7,018 nucleotides of DNA from Oscillospiraceae bacterium (lineage in GTDB: Bacteria > Bacillota > Clostridia > Oscillospirales > CAG-272), in assembly GCA_015065395.1 (NCBI GenBank), contig SVQJ01000092.1, positions 1 to 7,018 on the forward strand. Direction: 5' to 3'. Within the stretch, counting starts at the first letter, position 1. The number at the start of each line of letters is the position of its first letter. Of the stretch, positions 6,880 to 7,018 are shown in pieces. The translations under genes and the position numbers were made by a program. The notes under the pieces were generated by a model. The model was given only the letters and a program-made list of their open reading frames with translations. It had not been told where the DNA came from and made no database searches.

Positions 6880-6937
6880 TTTCGTTTTTCGGGGCTCGTC
6901 GGCGTACAAAGGTACGACAGAGACCCGAAAAACGAAA
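6880..6937. repeat. Long stem-loop with perfect 14-bp arms
   Basis: TTTCGTTTTTCGGG (6880-6893) pairs exactly with CCCGAAAAACGAAA (6924-6937). Inside, the pairing continues after one G.A mismatch: CTC/GAG (6895-6897 with 6920-6922), GTC/GAC (6898-6900 with 6916-6918) and GTAC/GTAC (6904-6907 with 6912-6915) capped by an AAAG loop, with small bulges. That gives about 24 pairs over 58 nt. Such a long imperfect stem is unusual for a plain terminator and resembles a structured RNA or a small palindromic intergenic repeat. No ORF or known RNA family is recognised. Confidence 0.65.
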
Positions 6938-6941
6938 AGCG

Positions 6942-6969
6942 AAAAAACCTCCGATTCTTCGGAGGTTTT
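6942..6969. terminator. Bidirectional intrinsic terminator candidate
   Basis: Arms AAAACCTCCGA (6944-6954) and TCGGAGGTTTT (6959-6969) form a perfect 11-bp stem around TTCT. On the plus strand the GC core is followed by TTTTC; on the minus strand it is followed by six T (complement of 6942-6947). The minus orientation is therefore the stronger one and would stop a transcript arriving from a gene beyond the right edge. The plus orientation could end the LRR-dockerin transcript about 170 nt after its stop codon. Confidence 0.7.
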
Positions 6970-7018
6970 CTCGGTTAAACCATAAACAACTGCACACACC
7001 GCCTTTTCAGATGTAAGA

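Noticed and set aside
6751..6999. 82-residue minus-strand open frame across the 3' hairpin block
   Set aside because: It reads through all the palindromes and into the end of the LRR gene. No good RBS precedes its ATG. Structured repeat explains the sequence better, though copies of this frame in other genomes would be worth a look.
6828..7016. 62-residue plus-strand open frame across the hairpin block
   Set aside because: Low-complexity basic product running through the inverted repeats, with no convincing RBS for its start inside a palindrome arm.
6975..7018. Possible 3' end of a minus-strand gene (stop TAA at 6977-6975)
   Set aside because: Only about 13 codons would be visible and they show no family pattern; the evidence is too thin to call a gene.

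Overview
The window looks like chromosomal DNA from an anaerobic, gut- or rumen-type Firmicute, probably class Clostridia near Oscillospiraceae/Ruminococcaceae. This is inferred from strong AAGGAGG-type ribosome binding sites, moderate GC, a BspA-like 23-residue leucine-rich-repeat surface protein, Cys-knuckle repeats and a C-terminal type I dockerin. No gene here fixes the species.

Left half (1-3169, minus strand, read right to left): a tightly packed ABC export operon of the GldA/GldF/GldG type. It holds an ATPase (3169-2201), a six-helix ABC-2 permease (2201-1494) that starts inside the ATPase stop codon (TAATG), and a GldG-family auxiliary protein (1481 to the left edge). The GldG frame is open over 493 codons and has no stop inside the window. 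The last bases form a good RBS plus ATG in another frame, so a fourth gene probably starts exactly at the edge, in an ATGA-type overlap.

Middle (3170-3387): a 218-bp AT-rich divergent intergenic region. It has an extended -10 promoter facing each way, sharing the identical 11-mer TATGGTATAAT. A 25-bp near-palindrome lies almost exactly midway between them and is a candidate shared operator.

Right half (3388-6771, plus strand): one gene for a secreted 1127-residue protein. In order it has a signal peptide, about 33 BspA-type LRR units with two longer insert units, a Cys-knuckle region, and a type I dockerin with two calcium loops. The dockerin implies docking to a cohesin-bearing scaffold rather than sortase or lipid anchoring.

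Right end (6772-7018): no supported gene. It contains four consecutive inverted repeats within about 173 bp: a GC-rich hairpin, a perfect 14+2+14 palindrome, a long stem-loop with 14-bp arms, and a terminator-like hairpin with A and T tracts on either side. Single-stranded segments of some hairpins can also pair with others. This block is the least explained structure in the window and could be a terminator cluster, a structured RNA or a dispersed intergenic repeat.

The ABC operon and the LRR protein are linked only by the shared divergent control region. A functional link is possible but not shown. I found no clear evidence of a wholly new multi-gene system.
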